Below are positions 52,616 to 61,470 of a stretch of 64,000 bases of DNA, piece by piece. The translations under genes were made by a program, and so were the position numbers. Numbering within the stretch: the stretch's first letter is position 1; each line of letters begins with the position of its first letter. Origin of the DNA: Hamadaea tsunoensis DSM 44101 (GTDB taxonomy: Bacteria > Actinomycetota > Actinomycetes > Mycobacteriales > Micromonosporaceae); the NCBI RefSeq assembly GCF_000428945.1, contig NZ_AUAX01000006.1:1-64000 (forward strand), written 5' to 3'. The notes under the pieces were generated by a model. It had not been told where the DNA came from. It was given only the letters and a program-made list of their open reading frames with translations, and made no database searches.

Positions 52616-54769
52616 TCAGCTCGCGGCGGGCTCCGGTTTCACCGACCGCAGCAGCACCGTGGCGACGTCCACGACCTCGACCTTGTCGGTGTTGCCGGTG
52701 GCGTTGACGCCGTCGGTGATCATCGTCGAGCAGAACGGGCAGCCGACCGCGATCGTGGCCGCACCGGTCGCGACGGCCTCCTCGGTACGCTCGACGTTGA
52801 TCCGCTTGCCGATGCGCTCCTCCATCCACATGCGGGCGCCGCCGGCACCGCAGCAGAAGGAGCGCTCGCTGTTGCGGGGCATCTCCGTGATGGGCTTGGT
52901 ACCCAGCGCGGCGCCGAGGACCTCGCGCGGCGGGGTGAAGACCCGGTTGTGCCGGCCGAGGTAGCACGGGTCGTGGTAGGTCAGGCCGCCGTCGACCGGT
53001 GCGACCGGGGTGAGCTTGCCGGTCTTGACCAGGTGGGCGAGCAGTTCGGTGTGGTGCACGACCTCGACGTCCAGGCCGAGCTGCTTGTACTCGTTGCCGA
53101 TGCTGTTGAAGCAGTGCGGGCAGGTCGCCACGATCTTGAGGACGCCGGCTTCCTTGATCGTCTCGACGTTCTGCTGGGCGAGCATCTGGAAGACGAACTC
53201 GTTGCCGATACGCCGGGCGGGGTCGCCGGTGCACGTCTCGTTGTTGCCGAGGATGGCGAACCGGACGCCGGCCTCGTTCAGCAGCGTGGCGACCGCGCGG
53301 GTGGTCTTCTTCGCCTTGTCCTCGAAGGCGCCGGCGCAGCCGACCCAGAACAGGTACTCGAACTCCGCCCCGTCGGCCACGCGCGGCACCGCGAAGTCGA
53401 GGCCCTTGGTCCAGTCCTCGCGGGTGTTGGGCGGCGCGCCCCAGGGGTTGCCCTTGTTCTCCAGGTTGCGCAGCATGACGCCGGCCTCGGCCGGGAACGA
53501 CGACTCGATCATCACCTGGTAGCGACGCATGTCGACGATGTGGTCGACGTGCTCGATGTCCACCGGGCACTGCTCCACGCAGGCTCCGCAGGTCGTGCAC
53601 GACCACAGCACGTCGGGGTCGATGACGCCGTTGAGGTCGACGCCGCCGATCAGCGGCCGCTCCGCCTCGGCCAGGGCGAGCACGTTCACGCCGGCCAGCT
53701 GCTCCTGGGTGGCCTTCTCCTCGCCCGCCATGTCCTTGCCGCCGCCCGCGAGCAGATAGGGCGCCTTCGCGTACGCGTGGTCGCGCAGGCTGGTGATCAG
53801 CAGCTTCGGGGACAGCGGCTTGGCGGTGTTCCAGGCCGGGCACTGCGACTGGCAGCGGCCGCACTCGGTGCACGTGGTGAAGTCCAGCAGGCCCTTCCAC
53901 GTGAAATGCTCGACCTGCGCCACGCCGAACAGGTCCTTCTCCGGGTCGGCCTCCTCGAAGTTCAGCGGCTGACCGGTGGAGTCCGTCATCGGCTTGAGCG
54001 CGCCGAGAGCCGGGGCGGACGAGCCGGAGCGCTTGAAGAAGATGTTGAAGAACGCGGCGAACCGGTGCCAGGCCACGCCCATCGTGACGTTCAGGCCGAT
54101 CACGATGGCCCAGGTCATCGAGATCACGATCTTGACGAGGGCGACGATCGACACCGCGTTCGCGGACGCCGGGAGGATGTCGCCGAGCGCGTGCGAGACG
54201 GGGGCGGCCCACGTCGGATAGGGCAGGTGGCCGTTGGCCGCCTTGAAGCCGCGGATCAGCATGCCGCACACCAGGACGAGCAGGACCACCCACTCGACGA
54301 AGTAGCCCTGCCACATCGTCGAGCCGGCGAAGCGCGAGCGGCGGCCTGCCCGGTTGGGCCGATTCGTGAGCCGGACGTACATCAGATACAGGATGGCCGG
54401 AATGCCGAGGACGCCGACCCACTCCGTGACGAAGCCGAACAGCCCCCAGCCGCCGATGACGGGCAGCTCGCCGGTCGGCGAGACCACCTCGAAGTAGGCC
54501 TCCAGGACCAGCGACGACAGCAGGACGAAGCCGACCATCACGAACCAGTGCGCGATGCCGACGGGTGTCCACTTGAGCATGCGGGTGTGCCCGACCGTCT
54601 CGGCCAGCATCACCTTCAGGCGGGCACCCTTGTCACGCGTACGCGTGGGGTCGGGTTGGCCCAGCTTGATCACCGCCAGCATGCGGACCACCGCCCGCCA
54701 GACCAGCACCACCGCGACCACGGTGATCGCGAAGGCCAGCACCGTGGTGACGATCTGCACGCCGCCCAT
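52616..54769 (-). CDS. EtfD/FadF-like membrane Fe-S oxidoreductase
   Basis: A 717-aa protein. The N-terminal part (about 1-250) has six membrane helices of the nitrate-reductase-gamma type; two 4Fe-4S sites follow (CTECGRCQSQCP and CTTCGACVEQCP), then two heterodisulfide-reductase CCG-type domains (CPHCFNS, DPCYLGRHN, FCCGAGGARMWMEE, VGCPFCS). The same layout is seen in M. tuberculosis EtfD (Rv0338c), which re-oxidises ETF during beta-oxidation, and in Bacillus FadF. It therefore probably passes electrons from acyl-CoA dehydrogenases to menaquinone. The ATG at 54769 follows AGGAG. A TTAC-N6-GTAA operator lies at its promoter. Confidence 0.93.
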   Translation of the reverse strand: MGGVQIVTTVLAFAITVVAVVLVWRAVVRMLAVIKLGQPDPTRTRDKGARLKVMLAETVGHTRMLKWTPVGIAHWFVMVGFVLLSSLVLEAYFEVVSPTGELPVIGGWGLFGFVTEWVGVLGIPAILYLMYVRLTNRPNRAGRRSRFAGSTMWQGYFVEWVVLLVLVCGMLIRGFKAANGHLPYPTWAAPVSHALGDILPASANAVSIVALVKIVISMTWAIVIGLNVTMGVAWHRFAAFFNIFFKRSGSSAPALGALKPMTDSTGQPLNFEEADPEKDLFGVAQVEHFTWKGLLDFTTCTECGRCQSQCPAWNTAKPLSPKLLITSLRDHAYAKAPYLLAGGGKDMAGEEKATQEQLAGVNVLALAEAERPLIGGVDLNGVIDPDVLWSCTTCGACVEQCPVDIEHVDHIVDMRRYQVMIESSFPAEAGVMLRNLENKGNPWGAPPNTREDWTKGLDFAVPRVADGAEFEYLFWVGCAGAFEDKAKKTTRAVATLLNEAGVRFAILGNNETCTGDPARRIGNEFVFQMLAQQNVETIKEAGVLKIVATCPHCFNSIGNEYKQLGLDVEVVHHTELLAHLVKTGKLTPVAPVDGGLTYHDPCYLGRHNRVFTPPREVLGAALGTKPITEMPRNSERSFCCGAGGARMWMEERIGKRINVERTEEAVATGAATIAVGCPFCSTMITDGVNATGNTDKVEVVDVATVLLRSVKPEPAAS

Positions 54770-54813
54770 GCGCAACTCCTCGAAACGTCGATGTTCCGCT
54801 CAGCCTAACGCCT

Positions 54814-54819
54814 AGGTTA
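54814..54819 (-). promoter_or_regulatory. possible -10 element of the EtfD-like gene
   Basis: TAACCT on the minus strand, overlapping the operator at 54817; TAGGCT at 54802-54807 is an alternative. Confidence 0.4.
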
Positions 54820-54830
54820 CCGCTGAGTAA
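54817..54830. promoter_or_regulatory. operator before the EtfD-like gene
   Basis: TTACCGCTGAGTAA matches the TTAC-N6-GTAA form of the two sites before the acyl-CoA dehydrogenase gene and overlaps a likely -10 element 45 bases upstream of the start codon. Confidence 0.6.
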
Positions 54831-54964
54831 TATCGGCTTGGCCACAGCTTACGGTCAGCCTACGGGCCGCGCACGGCGGAGCGGCCGGGGACGGGGCAGC
54901 ATGGTCGCGCACCGGTTCATAGACTCGGGACTGCTCCTCCCTCCCTCACACCCCCAGGACTCTC

Positions 54965-57601
54965 GTGAAGACACGCACCAGCGTGGCGATCATCGCCGCG
55001 GGCGTGGCGCTGAGCGCTGTCGCCGTCACCGCCGTACTCGGCGGGACCGGAACCTCCGTGGTGGGCCTCTTGCCGGGACGCCCCGTGGCCCAGACCACGG
55101 CACCCAGCCCGGCCTCCTCCACCGGCGCCGCCGGCGTACCGGCGAAGCCGCCCAAGGGCGCGCTCCCGGCCGCCACCGGCGTCTCCGAACTGCGTACGAG
55201 CGGGACGAAGAAGCCCAGCATCGTGCTCGCGCCCAGCGGCGCCATCCGCACCGTCACGGCGCAGCCCAGCGAGACGCTCGGCAAGTCCGGCACCGACGAG
55301 TTCGTCGGCCGGTACGCCGGATCGTTCGGCCTGAGCGACGCGTACTCCCTGAAGAAGAGCGAGACCCGGCAGCTGCCCGGCGGCGACACCGTGACCCGGT
55401 ACGCGCAGACGGCCGGCGGCCTGCCGGTGCTCGGCGGCGAGGTGATCGTGACCAGCCGCGGCGCGGCGGTACGCGCGGCGGTGGCCGAGACGACGCAGCA
55501 GAAGCCGGGCGGCGGCGCGAAGCTGTCCGAGGCGGACGCGGTGGCGAAGGCGATCCCCCCGGCGGCCGACAAGCTGCAGCTGGACGCGGCCGGCCTGCGG
55601 GCCGGCGAGACGAAGCTGTGGCTGTACGACCCGGCCCTGATCGGCGCGCCCGCGGGCCCGACGGGCGCCCGGCCGACCTGGTCGGTGTCGGTGACCGACG
55701 AGAACGGCGGCGACGTGGCGCAGGTGCTGGTCGACGCGGTCGACGGCACCGTCCGCCTGACGATCAACGAGCGGGAGTACGCGAACAACCGGATCATCTG
55801 CGATCTCGCCAACCGGCGGGTCAACCTGAACACCAGCGCCAACTACCTGTGCACCGCCACGAGCTTCCTCGGTTTGCAGTCGACGACCCGGACCGAGGGC
55901 GGCGCGGCCTCCTCGGTCGCCGACGTGAACTCGGTCTACACCATGATCGGCAAGACCGAGGACTTCTACCGGGCGAAGTTCGGCCTGGACTCGTTCGACG
56001 GCCAAGGCGCCCAGGTCCGGGCCACGGTCCGCGCCTGCCACACCAGCGGCAGCTGCCCGTACCAGAACGCGTACTGGGAGGGGACGCAGTTCGTCTTCGG
56101 CCAGGGCTTCGCGACCGACGACGTGGTGGCGCACGAGTACACGCACGGCGTGACCGAGCACTCCGCCGGCCTCATGTACGCCTACCAGAGCGGCGCGATC
56201 AACGAGGCGCTCTCGGACATCATGGGCGAACTGATCGACCAGGCCGACAACCCGTCGAAGTCCGCGGCCGACAAGTGGCTCATGGGCGAGACGCTGCCGA
56301 TCGGCGCGATCCGCAGCATGAAGCAGCCCGAGCTCTACGGCCAGCCGTCCTGCTACGGCTGCACCTACTGGGAGACCGACCCGCAGCTGCTGGACAACGG
56401 CGGCGTACACACGAACTCCGGCCCGGCCAACTACGCGGCGTACCTGATCGCGACGGGGATGTCCGGTGACGGCAACGCCAAGTCGGCCCAGCTGTGGTAC
56501 CGCGTACAGCACCTGCTGCCGTCGGGCGCCGACTACCCGCTGCTCGGCTCGACCCTGGCGAGCGCCTGCTCCCAGCTCATCGGCCACTACGGGGTCACGC
56601 TCGCCGACTGCGGCGTGGTCGCCAACGCGATCACCACCACGAAGATGCTCGACCCGACGGTCGACGGCGGCTCGTTCCCGACCCGGATCAAGTTCTGCCC
56701 GCAGTCGAACCAGCCGCTGAACACGGTGTACTACGAGGGCTTCGAGAAGCCCGGCACCTGGGACGTCACCAACGCGCCCTACTGGCTGACCCTGCCGGAC
56801 CCGATCGCGCCCTACGAGTACGCGTACACCGGGGCCGGCTCGCTCAACGGCTGGACCACGACCGCGGGCGCCGGCAACGGGGCGACGGCCACCATGAAGA
56901 ACGCCGTCACGGTGCCGGCCGGCTCCACCTACCTGAGCCTGATGGCAGGCGCCCTGACCCGGGACAGCCAGGGCATCCCGTACCTGGAGTACAGCGTCAA
57001 CGGCGGGGCGTGGACCGGAGCGGCCTTCCCGGTCGCGGACGGGTTCGCGTTCGGCGGCGGCGGCGCGATGCCGGAACTCGACGGCTACAACGCCACCCGG
57101 CTCGACATCTCGTCGCTGGCCGGCAAGTCGGTGAAGTTCCGGTTCCGGCTCCAGTCGGTGGCCCCCAGCGCGTACCGCAGCGGCGGGCTGGACTTCTACG
57201 TCGACGACTTCCGGGTCTACCAGTGCGCGGCCCGCCCCTCCGCCCCCGCCGGGTACGCGTACCTGGACGGCGGCACGGGCACGGTCGGCGTCACCACGGT
57301 CTACGGCGTCGGTGACGCGGGCGGCTACTCGGTGTCGGGCGACCCCGTCGACCACTTCGAGGTTCAGTTCACCCCGCCGATCCCCGGCGCGCCGACCACG
57401 TTCGCCCCGGGTTCGGAGCTCACCGTGACCAACGCCCCGCCGTACAACTACACGGTTCTGGTACGCGCGGTCAGCGGGGCAGGCGTACCGAGCGACTGGA
57501 CGACGCTGTTCATGAGCACCACCGGGCCGACGTCGTGCCAGACGCTGACCTACTCGGGCGGCCGCCCGGTCTGCCTGCCGGCGGGACACACCCGGCGCTG
57601 A
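54965..57601 (+). CDS. secreted M4-family (thermolysin-like) metalloprotease
   Basis: An 878-aa exported preproprotein: signal peptide (about 1-30), FTP and PepSY-type propeptide (about 60-260), M4 catalytic domain with zinc ligands H390 and H394 in HEYTH and the third ligand Glu in NEALSD (about 414), the catalytic HTNSGPANYAAYLI region, then C-terminal beta-sandwich domains (from about 590, YYEGFEKPGTWDV, and a fibronectin-like end). It degrades extracellular protein after the propeptide is removed. GTG start. Six or more cysteines in the catalytic part suggest disulfides. Confidence 0.94.
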   Translation: MKTRTSVAIIAAGVALSAVAVTAVLGGTGTSVVGLLPGRPVAQTTAPSPASSTGAAGVPAKPPKGALPAATGVSELRTSGTKKPSIVLAPSGAIRTVTAQPSETLGKSGTDEFVGRYAGSFGLSDAYSLKKSETRQLPGGDTVTRYAQTAGGLPVLGGEVIVTSRGAAVRAAVAETTQQKPGGGAKLSEADAVAKAIPPAADKLQLDAAGLRAGETKLWLYDPALIGAPAGPTGARPTWSVSVTDENGGDVAQVLVDAVDGTVRLTINEREYANNRIICDLANRRVNLNTSANYLCTATSFLGLQSTTRTEGGAASSVADVNSVYTMIGKTEDFYRAKFGLDSFDGQGAQVRATVRACHTSGSCPYQNAYWEGTQFVFGQGFATDDVVAHEYTHGVTEHSAGLMYAYQSGAINEALSDIMGELIDQADNPSKSAADKWLMGETLPIGAIRSMKQPELYGQPSCYGCTYWETDPQLLDNGGVHTNSGPANYAAYLIATGMSGDGNAKSAQLWYRVQHLLPSGADYPLLGSTLASACSQLIGHYGVTLADCGVVANAITTTKMLDPTVDGGSFPTRIKFCPQSNQPLNTVYYEGFEKPGTWDVTNAPYWLTLPDPIAPYEYAYTGAGSLNGWTTTAGAGNGATATMKNAVTVPAGSTYLSLMAGALTRDSQGIPYLEYSVNGGAWTGAAFPVADGFAFGGGGAMPELDGYNATRLDISSLAGKSVKFRFRLQSVAPSAYRSGGLDFYVDDFRVYQCAARPSAPAGYAYLDGGTGTVGVTTVYGVGDAGGYSVSGDPVDHFEVQFTPPIPGAPTTFAPGSELTVTNAPPYNYTVLVRAVSGAGVPSDWTTLFMSTTGPTSCQTLTYSGGRPVCLPAGHTRR

Positions 57602-57616
57602 CCACCTTTCGACACG

Positions 57617-57650
57617 ACGAAGCCGCGGTCCACTCGGGCCGCGGCTTCGT
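57617..57650. terminator. bidirectional terminator between protease gene and crgA
   Basis: A perfect 12-bp stem (ACGAAGCCGCGG with its complement) around a 10-base loop, lying between the converging protease and crgA genes and followed by TTGG. Confidence 0.88.
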
Positions 57651-57714
57651 TGGTCTTGACGTGCGTACTGGTGACTTCTGGCCGGATGGGGCCGGCTGCC
57701 TCAGCGCGAACGCG

Positions 57715-57978
57715 TCAGCGCCACTTGGACAGCAGGCCGAGCGCGACGACCATGGCGCCGAAGCCGACCGCGATGTTCCAGTACTGCCAGCTCATGACCG
57801 GGTACTCGCCCTGGGAGAGGTAGTACACGACAAGCCACGCGATGCCCAGGACGATCAGCACGACCGCCGTCACGGGCAGCCACACCGGGCTCGGACGCTT
57901 CTCCGCCATCGCGGCGGTCGGCCGCACGTCGGTCGGCGGTGTGTAAACCTTCTTCTTGCGTACCTGCGACTTGGGCAT
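57715..57978 (-). CDS. crgA: cell division protein CrgA
   Basis: An 87-aa protein with a basic N-terminus (MPKSQVRKKKVYTPP), two membrane helices (about 32-53 and 67-84) and the conserved NIAVGFGAMVVALGLLSKWR end. CrgA is a divisome component of actinobacteria that interacts with FtsZ, FtsQ and penicillin-binding proteins, and in Streptomyces it affects sporulation septation. GGGAGAAC precedes the ATG. It is divergent from the DUF881 gene. Confidence 0.97.
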   Translation of the reverse strand: MPKSQVRKKKVYTPPTDVRPTAAMAEKRPSPVWLPVTAVVLIVLGIAWLVVYYLSQGEYPVMSWQYWNIAVGFGAMVVALGLLSKWR

Positions 57979-58014
57979 CGAAAGTTCTCCCTGGGCTGGT
58001 CTGACCCGAAATAT

Positions 58015-58027
58015 GTGACCGGGTCAC
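58015..58027. promoter_or_regulatory. 13-bp palindrome between crgA and DUF881 genes
   Basis: GTGACC-G-GGTCAC is a perfect palindrome in the divergent intergenic region, 37 bases before the crgA ATG. It is a candidate operator; I cannot match it safely to a known regulator. Confidence 0.45.
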
Positions 58028-58114
58028 CGCACCGGAGGATGCCGACGCGGACCGGCCTGAATAATGTTCAACAGCTAGCGTAGTCACATCGACGCGACAA
58101 GACGAGAAGGGGGA

Positions 58115-58927
58115 GTGGTGGAGTACACATCCGGCTCTTCGTCGTGGCGGCGAGCAGTCCGTCGAGCCGTGGGGGTACTGCGCCCGTCCCGGCGTCCGGG
58201 ACGCTCGATCGGATGGTCGCTGGGCGTGCCCGCGATCATGATCGCGGCCGGTGTGCTCTTCACCACCAGCGCCAATACGGCTTCCGGCACCGCCCTGCGC
58301 GAGGACCGGCGGCCGCAGATGGCCCAGGTCATCCAGCAGCAGCAGGCCCGGATCGCCGCCGAGGAACAGACCGCCCGCAGCCTGCGCAACGATGTTGATC
58401 AAGAAACCGCGGGCCTAGCGGGCACCGACACCCCGCTCGCCCAGGCGCGGGCCCGGGGTGACGCCTCGTTGCAGGCCGCCGGGCTGACCGCCCTGCAGGG
58501 GCCGGGCCTGACCGTACGCCTCAACGACGCGCCCACCCCGCAGAAGGGCAGCCGCTCCGACCAGGTGTCGAACGACGATCTCGTCGTCCACCAGCAGGAC
58601 GTGCAGTCGGTGGTGAACGCGCTGTGGGCCGGCGGGGCGGAGGCTATGACGATCATGGGCATCCGGTTGATCTCCACCAGTGCGGTCCGCTGCGTCGGCA
58701 ACACGCTGCTGCTGCAGGGCCAGGTGTACTCGCCGCCATTCGTGATCAAGGCGATCGGCGATCCCGGCCGAATGCGTGCGGCGCTCTCCGCCGACCCCGG
58801 CGTCCAAGCCTTCGAGCAGGCGGTACGCGACTTCGGGCTGGGTTACCAGGTGTCCGACGAGTCGAAGATCGTGGCGCCGGCGTACACCGGTTCCATCGAT
58901 CTGAGCCACGCCGAGGTGGCCAAGTGA
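58115..58927 (+). CDS. DUF881-family envelope protein
   Basis: A 270-aa protein with one N-terminal membrane helix (about 32-54), a coiled-coil stretch (QVIQQQQARIAAEEQTARSLRNDVDQE) and a DUF881 domain (about 125-265: GLTVRLNDAP, LVVHQQDVQSVVNALWAGGAEAMTIMGIRLIS, YSPPFVIKAIGDPGRM). The family is common next to division and wall genes but has no proven activity. It shares a GTGA junction with the sortase gene, so both are probably made together. GTG start. Confidence 0.9.
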   Translation: MVEYTSGSSSWRRAVRRAVGVLRPSRRPGRSIGWSLGVPAIMIAAGVLFTTSANTASGTALREDRRPQMAQVIQQQQARIAAEEQTARSLRNDVDQETAGLAGTDTPLAQARARGDASLQAAGLTALQGPGLTVRLNDAPTPQKGSRSDQVSNDDLVVHQQDVQSVVNALWAGGAEAMTIMGIRLISTSAVRCVGNTLLLQGQVYSPPFVIKAIGDPGRMRAALSADPGVQAFEQAVRDFGLGYQVSDESKIVAPAYTGSIDLSHAEVAK

Positions 58928-60486
58928 GCCGGCATCGCGCCTCCGATCCGAACGACGAGACCTCGATCATTCCCCGGGTCGGTGACGGCCCGCAGGAGTC
59001 GCGGCCGAAGCCCAAGGGACGGCCACGACCGGCCGGTGCACCGCAGGCCGCGGCGCCACCGGGCGCGGAGGCGGACGAGCCGGTGCACACCGTGGCGCCG
59101 CCCGCGACCCAGGTGCCGATCTCGGCTCCGCCGGTCGCTCCGCCCGGCCGCCCGCCGGCCGCCCCGACCGATGAGACGGCGTTCATCCCGCCCGTGACGG
59201 ATGCGGCGCCTTCCGACGATTCCGGGCCTGAAAGTCCTGAAACTTCCGCGCCGGCCTCTACCGAATTCCTCCCGCTGGGCTCCGCCCGCTGGCCCGACAG
59301 CCGGCCGTTCATCCCGCCGGCGAATCCCCCGATGATCGGGGAGCCCGGCTTCGCGCCGCCGAGCGGGGACAACCGGAACGCGACCTACCTGCCGTACGGC
59401 GTACCGACCGCGGCCACGCCGCCGGCCCGGCCGGCACCGAGACCGCCGGCGGCACCGCCCGTGGATCTCGACGCGACCGGGGTCATTCCGCGCATCGAGG
59501 ACGGCGTTCCGGCCCCGGTTCCAGCTCCCGGACCGGTTCCGGTTGTGGCGGTTCCGGTTGTGGCGGTTCCGCCGCCGGACATCGACGCCACGGCCACCAT
59601 TCCCCGGATCGAAGCGGACGCCACGGCCACGCTGCCACGCGTACCGGCGGAGGGGGCCGAACCCGCGTGGGCGGAGCCGACCGGGCTGATCGGCAAGATC
59701 CCCGATGTTCCCGCCCCCGAGCCGGAGGACGCGAAGCCCCGGCGCCGCGACACCTCCGGCGCACCCATCCGCGCGGTACGCATGAAGGGCGCGTACGCGT
59801 CGGCGTACTCGGACTACACCCGGGTCACCGTCGGGTCGGTGGTGCGGACGAGTCTGCGTACCGTCGGCGAAATCATGATCACGTGTGGCCTCGTGGTGCT
59901 GCTGTTCGCCGCGTACGAGGTGTGGGGCAAGACCGCGATCGTCGACGCCCACCAGGACACGTTGAACCAGCAGCTCGCCCAGAACTGGGACCAGCCTTCG
60001 GCCAAGCCGTCGGCGCCCGGCGGCAAGGAGCTCCCGCCCCCGCCCGGCGACGCGATCGGCCGCCTCTACATCCCGCGGCTGAACAAGCACTGGGTCGTCG
60101 TCGAAGGAGTGGCACCCGACGACATCCGGTACGCCCCCGGCCACTACCCGAACAGCGCGATGCCCGGCGAGGAGGGCAACTTCGCGATGGCCGGGCACCG
60201 GATGCGCTCGGTCTTCTGGGACCTGGACCAGGTCGAGGTGGGCGACAAGATCGTCGTCGAGACCCGGTCGACCTGGTACGTGTACGCGGTCGTCAAGGAG
60301 CGCATCGTCAAGCCGACGCAGGTGGAGGTCGTCTCGCCGACGCCGCCCGGGGTCGAGCCCGGCAAGCTGCTGACCCTGACGACGTGCAACCCGAAATGGG
60401 ACAACTACCAGCGCCTGATCATCCACGCGTCCCTGGTCGGGCAGCAGTCCCGGGCCGACGGACCGCCGCCGGAGCTGGGAGGCTGA
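58924..60486 (+). CDS. class E sortase with long Thr-motif-rich cytoplasmic tail
   Basis: A 520-aa protein. The cytoplasmic tail (1-310) is Pro/Ala-rich and carries repeated sites: DETSIIPRV (11-19), DETAFIPPV (83-91), STEFLP (112-117), DATGVIPRI (183-191), DATATIPRI (221-229) and DATATLPRV (232-240). A membrane helix (about 314-331) leads to the extracellular sortase domain with H425 in AMAGHRM, catalytic C488 in TLTTCNP and R497. Class E sortases attach surface proteins bearing LAxTG-type signals. The tail motifs fit the acidic-Thr-x-x-hydrophobic-Pro preference of mycobacterial Ser/Thr kinases, and pknB/pknA are three genes away. Confidence 0.93.
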   Translation: MSRHRASDPNDETSIIPRVGDGPQESRPKPKGRPRPAGAPQAAAPPGAEADEPVHTVAPPATQVPISAPPVAPPGRPPAAPTDETAFIPPVTDAAPSDDSGPESPETSAPASTEFLPLGSARWPDSRPFIPPANPPMIGEPGFAPPSGDNRNATYLPYGVPTAATPPARPAPRPPAAPPVDLDATGVIPRIEDGVPAPVPAPGPVPVVAVPVVAVPPPDIDATATIPRIEADATATLPRVPAEGAEPAWAEPTGLIGKIPDVPAPEPEDAKPRRRDTSGAPIRAVRMKGAYASAYSDYTRVTVGSVVRTSLRTVGEIMITCGLVVLLFAAYEVWGKTAIVDAHQDTLNQQLAQNWDQPSAKPSAPGGKELPPPPGDAIGRLYIPRLNKHWVVVEGVAPDDIRYAPGHYPNSAMPGEEGNFAMAGHRMRSVFWDLDQVEVGDKIVVETRSTWYVYAVVKERIVKPTQVEVVSPTPPGVEPGKLLTLTTCNPKWDNYQRLIIHASLVGQQSRADGPPPELGG

Positions 60487-60489
60487 CGC

Positions 60490-60744
60490 ATGTACGCCTG
60501 GATCTGGCGCCGCCTGCCCGGCCCCTGGTGGGCCCGGTTGGCCGCCGCGTTCGCCCTGACCGGCGGCGTGGTCGCGCTGCTGTGGTACTTCGCGTTCCCG
60601 TGGGCCGAACCGCTGCTGCCCTTCGACGACGTCCAGGTGGGCAACCCCGTCGACGTGGTGCCCGGCCAGGACGTCGTGCCGTATCCCACCGTGGACAACT
60701 CCCAACCCGGCACGCCACAGCCGTCCGCTTCCGTGGCAGGGTGA
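60490..60744 (+). CDS. small single-pass membrane protein
   Basis: An 84-aa protein with one membrane helix (about 15-40, LAAAFALTGGVVALLWYFAFPW) and an extracellular Pro/Asp-rich tail containing DVVPGQDVVPYPTVDN. It lies between the sortase (3 bases after) and the amidotransferase gene (TGATG overlap). The same gene order seems usual in this group, but I know of no assigned function. Confidence 0.8.
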   Translation: MYAWIWRRLPGPWWARLAAAFALTGGVVALLWYFAFPWAEPLLPFDDVQVGNPVDVVPGQDVVPYPTVDNSQPGTPQPSASVAG

Positions 60745-61415
60745 TGGACATGCGCGTACTCGTGATCGACAACTACGACTCGTTCGTCTACAACCTGGTC
60801 CAGTACCTCGGCCAGCTGGGCGTCGAGTGCGACGTACGCCGCAACGACGAGGTCTCGCTCGCCGAGATCGGCCGGCTGGACGTGGCCGGCATCCTGCTCT
60901 CCCCCGGGCCGGGCGCGCCGGAGAGCGCCGGGGTCTGCCTCGACGTGCTCCGCTCCTGCGGCGGCGACGTCCCGATCTTCGGCGTGTGCCTCGGCCACCA
61001 GGCCTTCGGAGCCGCCTTCGGGGCGACGGTCAACCGCGCACCGGAACTCCTGCACGGGAAGACGTCACTGGTCACGCACCTGGGGGTCGGCGTACTCGAA
61101 GGATTGCCGGAACCGTTCACCGCGACGCGCTACCACTCGCTGGCCGTCGTGGAGTCGACGATCCCGGACGAGATCGAGGTGACCGGCTGGACCTTGCCGG
61201 CGAGCGGCTCGGGCCGCGGCGTGGTGATGGCGATGCGGCACCGCACGCTGCCGATCGAGGGTGTGCAGTTCCACCCCGAGTCGGTGCTCACGCAGGGCGG
61301 CCACATCATGCTCGCGAACTGGCTGGCCGCGTGCGGCCGGCCCGACGCCCGGGAGCTGGCACCGGCCCTCGCCGCCGAGGTGGACAGCCGCCGCCTGGCC
61401 GCCTTCGCCCAGTAA
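60744..61415 (+). CDS. aminodeoxychorismate/anthranilate synthase component II (glutamine amidotransferase)
   Basis: A 223-aa class I glutamine amidotransferase with the oxyanion strand SPGPGAPESAG, nucleophile C82 in GVCLGHQAFG, and H177/E179 in GVQFHPESVLT. It supplies ammonia to an anthranilate or 4-amino-4-deoxychorismate synthase; in actinobacteria the copy beside pknB is annotated as trpG or pabA and may serve folate synthesis. No component I gene is nearby. The ATG overlaps the stop of the small membrane gene. Confidence 0.94.
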   Translation: MDMRVLVIDNYDSFVYNLVQYLGQLGVECDVRRNDEVSLAEIGRLDVAGILLSPGPGAPESAGVCLDVLRSCGGDVPIFGVCLGHQAFGAAFGATVNRAPELLHGKTSLVTHLGVGVLEGLPEPFTATRYHSLAVVESTIPDEIEVTGWTLPASGSGRGVVMAMRHRTLPIEGVQFHPESVLTQGGHIMLANWLAACGRPDARELAPALAAEVDSRRLAAFAQ

Positions 61416-61417
61416 CA

Positions 61418-61450
61418 TCAAGATCCGCAAGCGATGCTTGCGGATCTTGA
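61418..61450. terminator. bidirectional terminator between trpG-type gene and pknB
   Basis: A perfect 15-bp stem (TCAAGATCCGCAAGC with its complement) around a GAT loop, between converging genes, 3 bases after the amidotransferase stop. It shares TTGCGGATCTTG with the hairpin at 13270. Confidence 0.9.
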
Positions 61451-61470
61451 CTAGCTGGTACGCGTCCGCG

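Noticed and set aside
58015-58027. Palindrome as a BldD site
   Set aside because: The spacing between TGAC and GTCA is two bases shorter than in the BldD consensus I know, so the match is not claimed.
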